A stretch of 5,767 nt of DNA. Origin: Chloroflexota bacterium. GTDB lineage: Bacteria; Chloroflexota; Dehalococcoidia; Lucifugimonadales; UBA3495. The stretch is from the NCBI GenBank assembly GCA_022562335.1, contig JADFPM010000180.1, forward strand, positions 1-5,767, given 5' to 3'. Positions 5,366 through 5,767 of the stretch are shown here, one piece after another (position 1 is the first letter of the stretch; each line of letters begins with the position of its first letter). The translations under genes and the position numbers were made by a program. The notes under the pieces were generated by a model, which did not search any database, was not told where the DNA came from, and saw only the letters and a list, made by a program, of their open reading frames with translations.

Positions 5366-5767
5366 TCAGAAGTTCCCCTGGGGTTCCATGCCCAACAAAA
5401 ACTGCCCGGCGGTCTCGTAGTGAACCGGGCGGCCCTGGGCGTGCTGGGTCACGACGTGGATATCCTGGAACTTACGGTGGATCGGATTGCCGGAAAAGAT
5501 CGCGTCGGACCCGCACAGGTTGTAGGCGATATCCACCGTTTTGGCCGCCATGGTGATGGCGTGGGTGGCGGCCAGCCGAAGCTGGATGCGTTCCCCTGTT
5601 TCCAGCGACCGGTTCTGGCAAGCGCTTTGCCAAACCGCGGCGGCGCTTTCTCGAAGATAGGCGTCGGCCGAGCGCCAGGTGGCCTCGGCTTCGCCGATCA
5701 AACGCTGGGTGGTGGTTTGATCTTGCAGCACCGTGGTGGATCGAAGGGGAGTTTTTTCGGTGGCGAG
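5366..5767 (-). CDS. Acyl-CoA dehydrogenase-like flavoprotein, C-terminal part (N-terminus beyond window)
   Basis: The frame is open to the right edge, so only the last 133 residues are visible. They form the helical C-terminal domain of the acyl-CoA dehydrogenase superfamily, type 2 variant: EATWRSADAYLRESAAAVWQ, then RLAATHAITMAAKTVDIAYNL, GSDAIFSGNPIHRKFQDIHV, VTQHAQ and a terminal YETAGQFLLG. This variant is found in flavin-dependent monooxygenases such as the HsaA and DszC type as well as in true dehydrogenases, so a monooxygenase role is plausible. The flavin-binding core and any catalytic base upstream cannot be checked here. The stop lies 263 bases upstream of the luciferase-like gene on the same strand, with the inverted-repeat element in between, so co-transcription is uncertain. 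Confidence 0.85.
   Translation of the reverse strand, partial: LATEKTPLRSTTVLQDQTTTQRLIGEAEATWRSADAYLRESAAAVWQSACQNRSLETGERIQLRLAATHAITMAAKTVDIAYNLCGSDAIFSGNPIHRKFQDIHVVTQHAQGRPVHYETAGQFLLGMEPQGNF

Overview
The window is a GC-rich bacterial chromosomal segment with six protein genes, two of them cut by the window edges. No RNA gene, insertion sequence, CRISPR array or phage gene was seen. The gene mix is a Gfo/Idh/MocA oxidoreductase, an enolase-superfamily (mandelate racemase type) enzyme, a luciferase-like flavin monooxygenase and an acyl-CoA-dehydrogenase-fold flavoenzyme. This resembles soil or marine Chloroflexota, especially the SAR202/Dehalococcoidia relatives, which are known for expanded enolase and flavin-monooxygenase families. 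That placement is inferred from gene content only.

Layout, left to right. Positions 1-846 (+) hold the 3' part of a Gfo/Idh/MocA dehydrogenase with an unusual EWP in place of the EKP motif. Positions 902-2191 (+) encode a 429-residue protein with a pentapeptide-leader N-terminus, 35 unbroken pentapeptide repeats, a linker and a C-terminal domain that reads as a degenerate TIR domain. Positions 2350-2691 (+) encode a small cupin, preceded by a TATAAT box. The 2692-2848 gap carries a small perfect hairpin and a larger palindromic repeat. Positions 2849-3931 (+) encode the enolase-superfamily enzyme with an intact metal site. It ends 31 bases from the end of a convergent gene at 3963-5102 (-), a luciferase-like flavin-dependent oxidoreductase. 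A 263-base gap follows, holding an 89-bp inverted-repeat element of the dispersed TGTCAT...TGAGCG...CGAA...ATCT type. The last gene, 5366 to the right edge (-), is the C-terminal end of an acyl-CoA dehydrogenase-like (type 2 C-terminal domain) flavoprotein.

The metabolic genes look like pieces of a capacity to oxidise or dehydrate sugar acids or other recalcitrant organic acids. Their substrates cannot be read from the sequence, and no shared pathway is proven. The pentapeptide/TIR-like protein is the odd one out and the best candidate for undescribed biology. It keeps the architecture of TIR signalling proteins but appears to have lost the catalytic glutamate and the signature first strand, so it may act as a scaffold or pseudo-effector rather than an NADase.
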